Positions 27,901-37,534 are shown, counted from the stretch's first letter. The stretch is DNA of 64,000 bases from JAGGTJ01 sp964457545 (GCA_964457545.1 CAYWEN010000010.1:186001-250000), one strand, 5' to 3'. Notes: generated by a model not told the origin, from the sequence alone. Translations and numbers: made by a program.

Positions 27901-28659
27901 TTATGGTCTGTTGATAAGGCCTGCGGCATATCCTGCTCCAAAACCATTGTCAATATTGACTACAGTAACGCCGGCAGAGCAGGAGTTGAGCATTCCCAGC
28001 AGGGCACTTAGCCCCTTGAAGCTTGCTCCGTAACCAATGCTTGTAGGGACGGCAATGACAGGGGTACTCACAAGCCCTGCCACTACACTGGGCAAGGCTC
28101 CTTCCATCCCTGCCACTACAACTATTACAGATGCCTTTTTTATCATGTCCATATGGGATATTATCCTGTGAAGGCCGGCAACACCTACATCATATATGGT
28201 CTCAACCTGGTTTCCCATAAATCTGGCAGTTACAACTGCCTCTTCTGCTACGGCCATATCGGATGTCCCTGCACTTATGACAAGTATAAGGCCCCTGCCG
28301 CAGGGATCTTTTTCCTTTTGGATTACGGTAAGGGCTTTTGCCTTTTGATGATATACCGAGTCAGGAAACCTTGCCTGTATCCTGAGGGCCTTTTGCCTGG
28401 AAAGACGTGTTACAAGCACATCGTCCCCCTGATCTATCATGTGTTCCATAATCATTATAAGTTCTTCGGTCTTTTTCCCTTCACCGAATACGATCTCTGA
28501 AGTCCCTCTTCTCAGACTCCGATGATGATCAATGCATGCCAGATTTATGTCTTCAAAAAAGAGGGTCTTAAGTCTGTCGAGTGTTTCATCGACCGTTGTT
28601 CTGCCATGGCTTAAACTGTCAAGAATGTCTTTCAGGATATCCTTATCCAATGTTTTCAT
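27901..28659 (-). CDS. larB: nickel-pincer cofactor biosynthesis protein LarB
   Basis: 252 residues. The N-terminal helical part (ILDSLSHGRTTVDETLDRL) and the PurE-like domain (VISAGTSDMAVAEEAVVTARFMG, DVGVAGLHRI, VVVAGMEGALPSVVAGLV, PTSIGYG) are LarB signatures. LarB carboxylates and hydrolyses nicotinic acid adenine dinucleotide to start the pincer cofactor used by LarA-type racemases. larA, larC and larE are not in the window. It is the last gene of the cstA operon, 15 bases after the ArsA-like gene. Confidence 0.92.
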   Translation of the reverse strand: MKTLDKDILKDILDSLSHGRTTVDETLDRLKTLFFEDINLACIDHHRSLRRGTSEIVFGEGKKTEELIMIMEHMIDQGDDVLVTRLSRQKALRIQARFPDSVYHQKAKALTVIQKEKDPCGRGLILVISAGTSDMAVAEEAVVTARFMGNQVETIYDVGVAGLHRIISHMDMIKKASVIVVVAGMEGALPSVVAGLVSTPVIAVPTSIGYGASFKGLSALLGMLNSCSAGVTVVNIDNGFGAGYAAGLINRP

Positions 28660-28674
28660 ACCTTTGGCTTGAGG

Positions 28675-29607
28675 TTAGGACACAGGTATTTTCAGAGGCT
28701 GTGCCATCATTTTATCGTTATTTTCTTTTAGAAAGTGTGCAAGTACATCCAGTCCAATCAGGGGAGTTTCGGAGAACGGAAGTTTGAGTATGGACAACCC
28801 TTTGAATTCCTTATGGATATATGCCATGCAACAACCCTGACGGGACTTGTTGATGATCACCTGGCTCAGGGGAATATTGATATCTTTCAGGCCCTCCACA
28901 ATACGCCTTGATTCGGCAATGGACAGCTGATCAGGATTCATTACCAGATTGATTTTTGTCAGGTCAGGGTCTTCAAAAAGCTCCTTAAGGGCAGTATATT
29001 CCTGTATGGAAGTTTTTATCCTTAAAAGCACCTTGTCTGTTTCTATCTCCTTGTTCATCAGTTTTATCCTTGTTACAATTTCCCTTTTCCTGATAATCTC
29101 CCTGCGCAGCGACAGGAGATGATTGACCCAGACGAGAGAAACTGTGGGAAGATTGAAAAACTTGAGAGACAGGGCAGTAGGTGCCATATCAAAAACCAGA
29201 TAATCCATTTTTGAAAACTTGCGGCGGATTTCCCTGAAGGCCAGTATAAGAGCATATTCTTCAAGGCAGGGAGAGTGTTTAATGACCTTGAAGTATTTTT
29301 CAAGATTAAAAGAGGTCAAATACCTGTATGTCCTTTTGATCTGCTCATGTATATCCTTGAGATACTGCCTGATCCAGTATTTATGGTCAATCTCTATTGC
29401 CTTCAGGTGAGGTGCAATTTGCCGTGGTTTGTCCGAGAGCCTTTTTTCGAGGATATCTGACTGATTGTGTGCAGGGTCAAGGGAGATTATCATGACTTCA
29501 AGACCCTGCTGAGCCAGAAAAAGGGAGTTAAGTGCGGCTGAAGTGGATTTGCCTGCTCCTCCCTTGCCTATATAAAAGATGCTGGTTGCCTTTGGTATGG
29601 TCTTCAT
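28675..29607 (-). CDS. ArsA/Get3-like P-loop ATPase
   Basis: 310 residues. The deviant Walker A IGKGGAGKSTSAA has the signature lysine of the ArsA/Get3/MinD group; a switch-like SLDPAHNQSD and a Walker B-like YLVFDMAP follow. The family includes arsenite pump ATPases and tail-anchored protein targeting factors, and in bacteria many members of unknown role. Neither arsB nor arsenic regulators are nearby, so an arsenic role is unlikely. It sits between a small acidic protein and larB in the cstA operon; a role in metal or membrane protein handling is possible (inference). Confidence 0.85.
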   Translation of the reverse strand: MKTIPKATSIFYIGKGGAGKSTSAALNSLFLAQQGLEVMIISLDPAHNQSDILEKRLSDKPRQIAPHLKAIEIDHKYWIRQYLKDIHEQIKRTYRYLTSFNLEKYFKVIKHSPCLEEYALILAFREIRRKFSKMDYLVFDMAPTALSLKFFNLPTVSLVWVNHLLSLRREIIRKREIVTRIKLMNKEIETDKVLLRIKTSIQEYTALKELFEDPDLTKINLVMNPDQLSIAESRRIVEGLKDINIPLSQVIINKSRQGCCMAYIHKEFKGLSILKLPFSETPLIGLDVLAHFLKENNDKMMAQPLKIPVS

Positions 29608-29685
29608 ATGAAGGTTCTTTTATGCAGATGAGTCTGTATTACCGGATACATTGCCATCATTGTCTGCTGAAGCCGGCAATCCTGG

Positions 29686-29973
29686 TCAGCTGATGTCAAA
29701 TATTGAAAAGAGCTGTGATATGGGCTCACTGGCTGTATCCACCTTTTCCATCATCAGGACAAGCTCCTTTTCCATGTAAGGTATCAGGTCGAGTGTTATC
29801 TGCATAGGAGGGGAGGATATTCCCAAAAAGGAACCGCAGACAAGGATGCCAAAGATATTTTCCATTTCTTCCAGTTCACTTTCAAGGGCTTCCACTGCCC
29901 TGTTGCGGCTTGCTTCACCCTGGATTTGCCAGAGCCTTTCTATTTTATACTGTATTTGTTTTAAAAGAGACAT
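29686..29973 (-). CDS. small hypothetical protein following cstA
   Basis: 95 residues, helical and acidic; the start is MSLLKQIQYKIERLWQIQGEASRNRAVEALESELEE-like amphipathic helix, then ENIFGILVCGSFLGI with a hydrophobic patch. It starts 10 bases after the cstA stop, so it is almost certainly co-transcribed. No recognised domain. It could be a regulator or helper of the CstA permease or of the ATPase that follows, but this is only positional. Confidence 0.75.
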   Translation of the reverse strand: MSLLKQIQYKIERLWQIQGEASRNRAVEALESELEEMENIFGILVCGSFLGISSPPMQITLDLIPYMEKELVLMMEKVDTASEPISQLFSIFDIS

Positions 29974-29982
29974 TATCTTGCG

Positions 29983-31707
29983 CTAAACCTCCTTCATGGT
30001 CCGGGAATTGATACTGAAGAACCTGATTACACCTTCCACAACGATCCACAGGGCAATGACAAGGATAAGCATGTTAATGACTGTCAGCAGGGAATTGTGC
30101 CTGTGCATAAAGGTTATCTGGTTTGTGATCACTGCCCATACAGTTGTAACCGACATGAATATGGCTGGTATTCCTGCAATCATCCATTTTGCTCCCCCTT
30201 TCAGCCTGAGGTACACTGTGATGATAACAAGGGCAAGGGCCGCAAGGGTCTGGTTGACTGCCCCGAATATGGGCCAGAGTGTCAAGGCCCCCTTGCCGCT
30301 GGCACCTGTTGCAAAGGCCAGCCATAGAGCACTGGCAACTGCAATAAATGTGGCGGTGTATCTGCCTGACAGGAATTTCAGGCCCATGTCACTGGCCAGT
30401 TCCGCGATAACGTAGCGCTGGATCCGGGTGGCGGTATCCAGGGTAGTACCGGCAAAGGATGCCAGAAAGACTCCCATAATTACCATGGCTATTCCGCTCG
30501 GGATTCCCAGGGCCTCTATCATATTGGCGGAACCAACCACAAATGCAGTGATCTTTGAACCCAGGCCCTTGGCCGCTGTCCAGGAAGAATAATGATTCGT
30601 CCATGCAGCCACACCTGTCAGGGTTTCTCCTCCTTTAACATATCCCATTCCAATGCCTGCCGCCACAGCTACAACTACCAGTGTGGCAAGAACACCTTCC
30701 ATGAGCATGGATCCATAGCCTACGAAAAGGGCATCTTCTTCATAACGTATCTGTTTTGCGGAAGTGCCGGAGGATACCAGTGAATGAAATCCTGAGATGG
30801 CACCGCAGGCAATGGTAACAAAAAGAAATGGCCACATGGACGGTGCTCTGGCAGGATGCATCTGTACTGCTGGCGCCACCATGTGGAGATCTCCGCCAAA
30901 GGCAGCAAAAAAGACACCCAGCACCAAAAGACTCAGGGCAATAATCAGCTGTTGGGAGTTAATAAAATCCCGGGGTTGGAGCAGGGTGGTAACCGGCAGT
31001 ACAGAGGCAGCAAAGGCATAGATCAGCAGGATTATTGTCCATAAACCGGTTGGAGGAATACCTGCAATGGCGGGAAGGCTTACAGGGATCCAGTAGCCTG
31101 TAATCACGGTTGCGTACATGACAACAAGGGCAATAATGGAGCAGATCCGGATTTCCTTGCCTTTTTTGTAAACCATGTGGCCGAGAATCATGGCGATCGG
31201 GATTGTGCACCATACCGGTAATACAGAGGCAGGAAACATGGCAAATATGATAGCGATTACAAGCCCGAAGATGGCAATAATGATCCACAGCTCCAGGGAC
31301 ACGATAATGAAGAAAAGAAACCTGGTTCGGCCGTTGATATATCTGGAAGTATATTCGGCAATGGATTTTCCCTGATTCCTTATGGAGATGATTAGTGTGC
31401 CAAAATCATGAACACCACCCATAATGATGGATCCGACAAAAATCCATATCATGACAGGAACCCACCCCCAGATAATGGCGATTGCAGGACCCACTATGGG
31501 ACCGGTGCCTGCAATAGATGTGTAGTGATGCCCAAAAATGACCTCTTTTTTGGTGGGCACATAATCAATACCGTCTTCGAGTTCCACAGCAGGAACCTTT
31601 GCAGTACCGGACAGCCTGAAGATTTTTTTGGCAATGAATCTTCCGTATAACTGATAGGCAATGATATAACCGATAAATATAAGTGCCATAATTACCAATG
31701 CACCCAT
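29983..31707 (-). CDS. cstA: carbon-starvation protein A family permease
   Basis: About 574 residues and some 15 membrane helices. Signatures include GHHYTSIAGTGPIVGPAIAIIWGW, VHDFGTLIIS, SGFHSLVSSGTSAKQI and GTTLDTATRIQRYV. The E. coli members CstA and BtsT transport peptides or pyruvate. ATG at 31707 is chosen because AGGAG precedes it; upstream in-frame codons to 31998 do not look like protein. It heads the four-gene operon cstA-small protein-ArsA-like ATPase-larB. Confidence 0.93.
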   Translation of the reverse strand: MGALVIMALIFIGYIIAYQLYGRFIAKKIFRLSGTAKVPAVELEDGIDYVPTKKEVIFGHHYTSIAGTGPIVGPAIAIIWGWVPVMIWIFVGSIIMGGVHDFGTLIISIRNQGKSIAEYTSRYINGRTRFLFFIIVSLELWIIIAIFGLVIAIIFAMFPASVLPVWCTIPIAMILGHMVYKKGKEIRICSIIALVVMYATVITGYWIPVSLPAIAGIPPTGLWTIILLIYAFAASVLPVTTLLQPRDFINSQQLIIALSLLVLGVFFAAFGGDLHMVAPAVQMHPARAPSMWPFLFVTIACGAISGFHSLVSSGTSAKQIRYEEDALFVGYGSMLMEGVLATLVVVAVAAGIGMGYVKGGETLTGVAAWTNHYSSWTAAKGLGSKITAFVVGSANMIEALGIPSGIAMVIMGVFLASFAGTTLDTATRIQRYVIAELASDMGLKFLSGRYTATFIAVASALWLAFATGASGKGALTLWPIFGAVNQTLAALALVIITVYLRLKGGAKWMIAGIPAIFMSVTTVWAVITNQITFMHRHNSLLTVINMLILVIALWIVVEGVIRFFSINSRTMKEV

Positions 31708-31928
31708 ACTGTCTCCTTTATCCTTGTGAAGCTGAACATTTATGGGCCAAAACAGTTTCCCTTTTCCGGCCTGTGCCTTAATCTGGATTGTGATAATCAG
31801 GGCCTTGCCGGTTCGGTTGCCGATGCATACATTGCGACCTGTTTGCCGTGATTTGTTTTCATAAGAAAATACCGATAAATTCAAGCAGGTTATGTCTTCA
31901 GATATACCTGATATTATTCTGATCAGGC

Positions 31929-31957
31929 TTGACATCAACATCTTTCTTTCATATAAC
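31929..31957 (+). promoter_or_regulatory. sigma70 promoter for rpmB
   Basis: TTGACA (31929-31934), exactly 17 nt, then TATAAC (31952-31957). This is the best housekeeping promoter I found in the window. It would give an rpmB leader of roughly 95 nt. Confidence 0.75.
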
Positions 31958-31989
31958 CTTGAGGACAGGAAATACCGTAACAGCACTAT

Positions 31990-32015
31990 GGTGTCCATCT
32001 GTAAATCCGGACACC
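31990..32015 (+). promoter_or_regulatory. leader hairpin ahead of rpmB
   Basis: GGTGTCC (31990-31996) and GGACACC (32009-32015) form a perfect 7-pair stem with a 12-nt loop inside the predicted rpmB 5' leader. No T run follows, so it is not a terminator; it could be a binding site for a ribosomal protein or a stabilising stem. Confidence 0.45.
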
Positions 32016-32059
32016 AGGGAGTTTTCTGTCCATAAACTGTATATTAAGGAGAATCTTCA

Positions 32060-32248
32060 ATGTCTAGAGTCTGTGAAATCTGTGGAAAAAAGCCCATGGT
32101 TGGAAATAACGTAAGCCATGCACACAATAAAACAAAAAAACGCTGGTACCCAAATCTTCAACAGGTAAGGCACGTGCAAAACGGGCAGGTAAAACGTATA
32201 AAGGTTTGCACTTCCTGTATCAAATCCGGCAGGGTGGTAAAGCCCTGA
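32060..32248 (+). CDS. rpmB: 50S ribosomal protein L28 (zinc-ribbon form)
   Basis: 62 residues, the normal size. CEICGKKP near the start and CTSCIKSGRV near the end give the four cysteines of the zinc-binding (C+) version of L28; NVSHAHNKTKKRWYPNLQ is the conserved core. AAGGAG precedes the ATG. Unlike many bacteria, rpmG is not adjacent. It is transcribed alone from its own promoter and convergent with rlmKL. Confidence 0.97.
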   Translation: MSRVCEICGKKPMVGNNVSHAHNKTKKRWYPNLQQVRHVQNGQVKRIKVCTSCIKSGRVVKP

Positions 32249-32324
32249 ACTGTAATGTACGCAAGAAAAGGTTTTTGCAGTGCCTTTATTCTGTCTACTG
32301 CAAAACATTTCATGAAAGCCCCGG

Positions 32325-34541
32325 TCATACCCTGTGTGAAAATTCATAGCAACGGTGAACAGGCGGTATCTTGTTCCTGAAGTCTCTTGGGATGGTTTTC
32401 TGTGTTATATCTTTTACCCTGAAATCCTGTTTAAGTCCGGGATCCAGTTTGAAGTTGCGCAAATTGGTTGAAAATATCAGTATACCATCCAGAGACAGAC
32501 GGTTCATGGCAAGATGCAGCATTTTTACATGATCCCGTTGTACAGAAAAAACAATGTTTTTGTGGCGCACATTTGAAAATGTGGGCGGATCAATAAAGAT
32601 AATACCATAGTTGTCCCGGCTTTTCTTCAACCATTGCATGCAGTCCTCTTTTACAAACCTGTGCAAGGGCCCCCCATAACCATTCAGATACATATTTGCC
32701 TGTGCACGTACCAGATATGTTTCTGAAAGATCAACCGTGGTGGTGGAAGTTGCTTTGCCCATTGCTGCATATACGGTGGCTGTGCCGGTATATCCAAACA
32801 GGTTAAGGAATGTTCTGCCTTTACTGAGATCAGCAATCATGGCCCTTGTCTTTCTATGGTCAAGGAACAGCCCCGTGTTTAAATAACTGGTGAAATTGAC
32901 GAGAAACAAACAGCCTCCTTCATGAACATTGTAAAGCTTGACAGCGCCTGGTCTTTTCTGGTACTGGGCCTTTCCCCGCTGTTTCTGCCGTGTCTTTATA
33001 AACAGGTCTGATTTGTCAACAGACAGTGTTTTGACAATAACCTGCAGGGCCTGTCTGAAACGTTTTTGTGCCTTTTCTTTCGGCACTGATGGCGGAGGGG
33101 CATATTCCTGGACGTGTACCCACCGTTCATATACATCTATGGCCATGTTGTAGTCAGGAAGATCCGCATCATAGATGCGAAAGCAGGTTATGTTGTTCCT
33201 TTTTGCCCATGGTATCAGCTTTCTGCAATTCTTGTATAAACGGTTGCCAAAATCTTCGGCCATAACCTGTGCATTGGACGCGCAGGTTTTGGATACATCT
33301 CCCTGTTTCAGGTCTCCCTTTTGAATCTGCCATGTGTGACACTTTTCACCTGTTTTTCCCTTTGATTTTGCAACTAACAGCTTGCATTTTATGGGTCCGT
33401 TATACAGCCTGTAACGTCTTTGCCACAGCATGCCAGGTATGTCGGCAAGGTCGGGATTGGATGTAAACAGGCCCATATGCCAATCTGCAAAAAAGGAGTT
33501 AAATATACGGCCCAGGCAGTGATACAGATACATAACCGGTTTTTTTTCTGACATGCGTTTGCCATATGGCGGGTTGGTAAGGATAAGTCCCCTTGACAAA
33601 GGAGGGCTGATACTGGCCAGATACCGTTGCTTGATAACGATTTTATCTTTAAAGCCGGCGTTTATAACGTTTTTGCGTGCTATGGCAACTGCCTGAGGAT
33701 CAGCATCATAACCTATGATTACCGGCCACTGCCTTTCTGCTGATCTGTCTTCCCTTGACACTGCTTCCTGTACCAGGGCATTCCACATATTTGCCTTGTG
33801 TTTGTGCCATGACATAAAACCGAATCTGCTGCGCAAAAGCCCTGGTGCAACATCTTTTGATATAAGGGCTGCCTCAATAAGAAGGGTTCCGGAACCGCAC
33901 ATCGGATCCATAAGACAGATGTCTCCAGGCATATCTTTGCGAACTCCGGAAAGATGGGCAATAGCTGCGGCAAGTGTCTCTTTAAGAGGAGCTGTTCCGC
34001 CCTCTGATCTGTAACCTCGCCTGTGCAGGCTTTCTCCTGCAAGATCTATGGAGACTGTTGCCCTGTTCCCCTCTATGTGCAGGTTTATTCTGATATCCGG
34101 CGCCTTAAGATCAATATCCGGGCGTTTGCCTGTATGTTGGCGGAACCGGTCTGCAACGGCATCCTTTATTTTAAGGGAGGCGTAGTGGCTGTTGTTTAAT
34201 GTCGACCTTGTCAGGGTGCAGTAAACAGCAAAACTGCTGTCATTGCTGAAATGTTCTTCCCATGCCACCTTTTCTGCTCCCCTGTAAAGGTCTTCCGGAC
34301 TGCTGACTTCAAATCGGGCAAGCGTAATGAAAATGCGGGATGCAAACCTTGACCATAAACACATCCTGTAGGCAGATTCCAGGGTGTCTGCATACCAGCT
34401 TACAGCTCCGGACATGGTTTCAATTTCTCTGGCGCCAAAGGATGATATTTCTTCCCCGACAAGATTTTCCATGCCTGAACCGCATGTGGCGGTAAAGTGA
34501 CATGGCATTTTCTTTTTTCGTATTGAGAGGGTACTTGACAT
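32325..34541 (-). CDS. rlmKL: bifunctional 23S rRNA methyltransferase (m2G2445 / m7G2069)
   Basis: 738 residues, matching E. coli RlmL (RlmKL). The N-terminal half has a THUMP domain and an RlmL-type methyltransferase (ICLMDPMCGSGTLLIEAA, then LTNPPYGKRM as the catalytic NPPY). The C-terminal half is the RlmK domain (FLNLFGYTGTATVYAA, GIIFIDPPTFSN). The two halves modify neighbouring guanines in the peptidyl transferase region. Start ATG 34541 versus ATG 34508 is not decided; neither has a strong ribosome site. Confidence 0.95.
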   Translation of the reverse strand: MSSTLSIRKKKMPCHFTATCGSGMENLVGEEISSFGAREIETMSGAVSWYADTLESAYRMCLWSRFASRIFITLARFEVSSPEDLYRGAEKVAWEEHFSNDSSFAVYCTLTRSTLNNSHYASLKIKDAVADRFRQHTGKRPDIDLKAPDIRINLHIEGNRATVSIDLAGESLHRRGYRSEGGTAPLKETLAAAIAHLSGVRKDMPGDICLMDPMCGSGTLLIEAALISKDVAPGLLRSRFGFMSWHKHKANMWNALVQEAVSREDRSAERQWPVIIGYDADPQAVAIARKNVINAGFKDKIVIKQRYLASISPPLSRGLILTNPPYGKRMSEKKPVMYLYHCLGRIFNSFFADWHMGLFTSNPDLADIPGMLWQRRYRLYNGPIKCKLLVAKSKGKTGEKCHTWQIQKGDLKQGDVSKTCASNAQVMAEDFGNRLYKNCRKLIPWAKRNNITCFRIYDADLPDYNMAIDVYERWVHVQEYAPPPSVPKEKAQKRFRQALQVIVKTLSVDKSDLFIKTRQKQRGKAQYQKRPGAVKLYNVHEGGCLFLVNFTSYLNTGLFLDHRKTRAMIADLSKGRTFLNLFGYTGTATVYAAMGKATSTTTVDLSETYLVRAQANMYLNGYGGPLHRFVKEDCMQWLKKSRDNYGIIFIDPPTFSNVRHKNIVFSVQRDHVKMLHLAMNRLSLDGILIFSTNLRNFKLDPGLKQDFRVKDITQKTIPRDFRNKIPPVHRCYEFSHRV

Positions 34542-34621
34542 TGTTTTGATACGTTGTTGCCTTCCTGCTAACAGGTTAAATCCCTTGCATAACCTCCTCT
34601 TGTGCCAGAGACGGGGCCGGG

Positions 34622-36034
34622 TTACTCTTCCAAAAAGGCCCTGTATCCCTTGTAAGTCATATAAAGGTCACCTTTGTGTGATATTTCAAACGGAGAATGC
34701 ATGGACAGGATGGGGGGGCCACAGTCAACAATATTCATTCCATAAGATGCAAGAAATTTTGCCACTGTTCCGCCGCCACCTTCATCCACCTTTCCCAACT
34801 CCCCTGTCTGCCATACTACCTTGCGACGGTTAAATACCTGCCTGAGCCATCCTACATACTCTGCATTGGCATCATTGGCTGCATATTTTCCTCCATGTCC
34901 GGTAAACTTTGTCATACAAAGACCGTAACCGGTACGGGCAGCATTATGCTTTTCATGGACATCTGTATAGTCAGGGTCTATACCTGCATTAACATCTGCG
35001 GAAAGTGCCTCGGAGCGGCCAAGTATGGAGTTTATCTGAAATGCTGTGGGTGTCAGACCCGATGCCTTTATCAGTTCCGCCACAACCTGTTCAACAAATC
35101 TGGATTTGGCTCCTGTTGCCCCGTCACTTCCTGTTTCTTCCTTGTCTACAAAAAGTACGACCCCTGTTTTTTTGAGCTCTTTGGCATCAAGAAGGGCATT
35201 CATGGAAGAAAACGCACAGATCCTGTCATCCTGTCCGTATCCTCCTACAAGTCCTCTGTCCCAGCCCACATCCCTTGCCTTGCCTGCAGGCACAACTTCC
35301 AGTTCTGAGCTGATTAAATCCTCTTCCTGTACTCCATATCTTTTATAGAGATATAAAAGGACTGATAATTTAAAGCGCTCGCTTGCATCCTTGTCTTCAA
35401 AAGGGAGAGCTCCAACAACTATATTCAGCTTTTCACCTTCAATTGCATTTAAAAGCTTTTTTTCGTACTGCGCCTTTCGGGCAAGATGTGGCAGTAGATC
35501 CAGTATGGTGAATACCGGATCATCTTCCTTTTCTCCTATCTCGATGTTGAGAACAGAGCCATCAGATTTCATGATACATCCGTGAATACTGAGCGGTCGT
35601 GTCAGCCACTGGAATTTTTTTATACCGCCATAATAATGGGTTTTGAAAAAGGCCATATCCTCTTTTTCTGTCAGTGGCCTCTGTTTCAGATCAAGACGCG
35701 GGGCATCAATGTGACAGACAATTATACGTATCCCTTCAGATACAGGCTCTGTCCCGATCCTTGCCATAGATATGGTTTTGCCATACAAGCTCATTACAAT
35801 GGCCCTGGAGGGCAGTGATGTGCCCGGAGATACAAATCCTGCAGCCTGGGCCTTTTTATGGATGTATCTTACAGCCTCTCTTTCTGTCTTGACCTCATTG
35901 AGAAATTCCTTGTAGGCCTCTGCAAATGTAAATGCCCTTTTTTTCTCATCATCGTCTATTGAATCCCAGACATGGAGAGGCATATATTTCAGCCTTTTTT
36001 CCAGTTCCTGTGTTTTTGTGTTTTGTTTTTCCAT
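34622..36034 (-). CDS. M18 family aminopeptidase
   Basis: 470 residues. M18 signatures: ICHIDAPRLDLK-type first His-Asp site (VCHIDAPRLD), YGQDDRICAF (bridging Asp), VDKEETGSDGATGA (Glu pair), and a late HEKHNAARTGYG and SMHSPFE with the final His. Such enzymes are dodecameric zinc aminopeptidases that remove acidic or other N-terminal residues in the cytoplasm. AGGAG precedes the ATG. Length is close to DNPEP/ApeB types. Precise specificity is not readable, so no symbol is given. Confidence 0.93.
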   Translation of the reverse strand: MEKQNTKTQELEKRLKYMPLHVWDSIDDDEKKRAFTFAEAYKEFLNEVKTEREAVRYIHKKAQAAGFVSPGTSLPSRAIVMSLYGKTISMARIGTEPVSEGIRIIVCHIDAPRLDLKQRPLTEKEDMAFFKTHYYGGIKKFQWLTRPLSIHGCIMKSDGSVLNIEIGEKEDDPVFTILDLLPHLARKAQYEKKLLNAIEGEKLNIVVGALPFEDKDASERFKLSVLLYLYKRYGVQEEDLISSELEVVPAGKARDVGWDRGLVGGYGQDDRICAFSSMNALLDAKELKKTGVVLFVDKEETGSDGATGAKSRFVEQVVAELIKASGLTPTAFQINSILGRSEALSADVNAGIDPDYTDVHEKHNAARTGYGLCMTKFTGHGGKYAANDANAEYVGWLRQVFNRRKVVWQTGELGKVDEGGGGTVAKFLASYGMNIVDCGPPILSMHSPFEISHKGDLYMTYKGYRAFLEE

Positions 36035-36178
36035 TGGTCTCCTGTTGTTCTATTTGTTTTTGTATATAGCATCTGTCCGCAAACAGATTCTGCCTGGTAT
36101 CAGGTCTTTGATTCCTCAGCTTGACCTCGTTGCCGGGTCCTGTACAGCCATGCCTTGATATTGTGCAAAACATCCGTT

Positions 36179-37426
36179 TTAAGAATGGGAATCAATCAGT
36201 TTTCTGATTGCATTTATCCTGTAAATAACAGGGGGGTGAGTATAATCCAGGACAACCTTAAAAGGGTGTGGAGAAAGATCTGAAAGATTTTTTACTGCAA
36301 GTTTTTTAAGGGCGCTTATCATGGTTTCAGGTTTTTTAAAGGTGTTTACTGCATAGGCATCTGCCGCATATTCATGTGCCCGTGAAATCATGTTTGTAAT
36401 GATTGCAATGAGTCTGTCTACAGGTATATACACAAAGCCGAACAGTAGCAGACCGGCATATATGGAGGTATGATCCATCTTGAAGGCATTGAACAGTTCC
36501 CTGTTGTTAACAAACAGGGACATTAAAAAGAACATCAGCCCTGTGGAAAGAAAGGACAAAACAAGGTGTTTTGTTATGTGTCCCATTCTGTAATGCCCCA
36601 TTTCGTGGGCAAGTATGGAAACAAGTTCATCAACAGAGTGCTGATCAATAAGTGTATCAAAAAGGACAATGCGTCTGAACCTGCCAAATCCGGTAAAAAA
36701 GGCATTGGTCTTTGCAGATCGTCTGGAACCGTCCATCTTGAATATTCCTTTCATCCTAAACCCCTGTGAATCAGCGTAATCCTTTATGGCTTTTTTAAGA
36801 GGACCATCTTCAAGCGGTTCAAATTTATTGAATATCGGCATTATGATAACAGGAGCCACAAACATGACAAGCACCTGAAAAACTGTTATGCTGATCCAGC
36901 ATATAATCCATGCCCATTGTCCGGTTTTTTCAAAAAACCATAATACGGCAGCAAGTACAGGAGATCCTATAACTGCAACTAACAGACATATTTTAAATAT
37001 GTCCATGATGAACGTTTTTGGGGTTGTCCTGTTAAATCCGTATTTGGCCTCTGTAACAAAGGTGCTGTATATTGAAAATGGGAGTTCAATGAGTCCTGAA
37101 ACAAGCAACAGGATACCGGTAAAGACAAGACCTGTAACAATATTGCCATGTTTTGCGCTCCTTGCAATATGATCTGCCATATTAAACCCGCCTGCAACAA
37201 TGAAAACAATGGTGGCAATAAAGGCAACAGTCTGTTTTGTAATGCTTAACCGAGTGCTTTCCCTGTTATATTCCTGGGATTGTCTGTAAGTCTCTTCATC
37301 ATAGTATCCTTTGAATTCGTCCGGAAGACGGGTGTCCATGTGACGGACATTTACAATGTCCGCCGTAATCTGCAGAAGATATGAAACAGTCAGTATCCCT
37401 ATTATAAGTACTGTATAAGAATTCAT
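36179..37426 (-). CDS. M48 family membrane metallopeptidase (Ste24/CAAX protease type)
   Basis: About 415 residues with an N-terminal CAAX-protease helical region and the zinc motif HEMGH in SILAHEMGHYRMGH, followed by a third ligand region HEYAADAYA. The preceding GFNRTTPKTF is a Ste24 signature. Members act in the membrane and degrade or process membrane proteins. ATG at 37426 (MNSYTVLIIGIL) is chosen because it opens directly into the first membrane helix; the frame is open further upstream to 37585 but those residues are not typical. Confidence 0.93.
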   Translation of the reverse strand: MNSYTVLIIGILTVSYLLQITADIVNVRHMDTRLPDEFKGYYDEETYRQSQEYNRESTRLSITKQTVAFIATIVFIVAGGFNMADHIARSAKHGNIVTGLVFTGILLLVSGLIELPFSIYSTFVTEAKYGFNRTTPKTFIMDIFKICLLVAVIGSPVLAAVLWFFEKTGQWAWIICWISITVFQVLVMFVAPVIIMPIFNKFEPLEDGPLKKAIKDYADSQGFRMKGIFKMDGSRRSAKTNAFFTGFGRFRRIVLFDTLIDQHSVDELVSILAHEMGHYRMGHITKHLVLSFLSTGLMFFLMSLFVNNRELFNAFKMDHTSIYAGLLLFGFVYIPVDRLIAIITNMISRAHEYAADAYAVNTFKKPETMISALKKLAVKNLSDLSPHPFKVVLDYTHPPVIYRINAIRKLIDSHS

Positions 37427-37504
37427 TGATATGCCCTGTGATTGTTCTTGAAACCGTAAATCAGCTTTTACCCATAAATACCCATCTGCAATCCCTACGT
37501 TAAA

Positions 37505-37534
37505 CATATGCCCCTTTTCTGTACAGGGCATATG
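37505..37534 (-). promoter_or_regulatory. palindromic hairpin upstream of the M48 peptidase gene
   Basis: CATATGCCC (37505-37513) and GGGCATATG (37526-37534) form a perfect 9-base inverted repeat with a 12-base spacer, about 80 bases ahead of the gene. It could be an operator or a leader hairpin. Confidence 0.4.

Larger units (their letters stand above)
31708..32059. other. 352-base divergent gap between cstA and rpmB
   Basis: Contains the rpmB promoter (31929-31957) and leader hairpin (31990-32015). For cstA on the other strand I see only the ribosome site next to its start and no certain promoter. Confidence 0.55.

Noticed and set aside
30074..30325. Long antisense frames inside cstA, rlmKL, purA and other genes
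   Set aside because: They lie wholly inside well-supported genes on the other strand and contain no recognisable domain.
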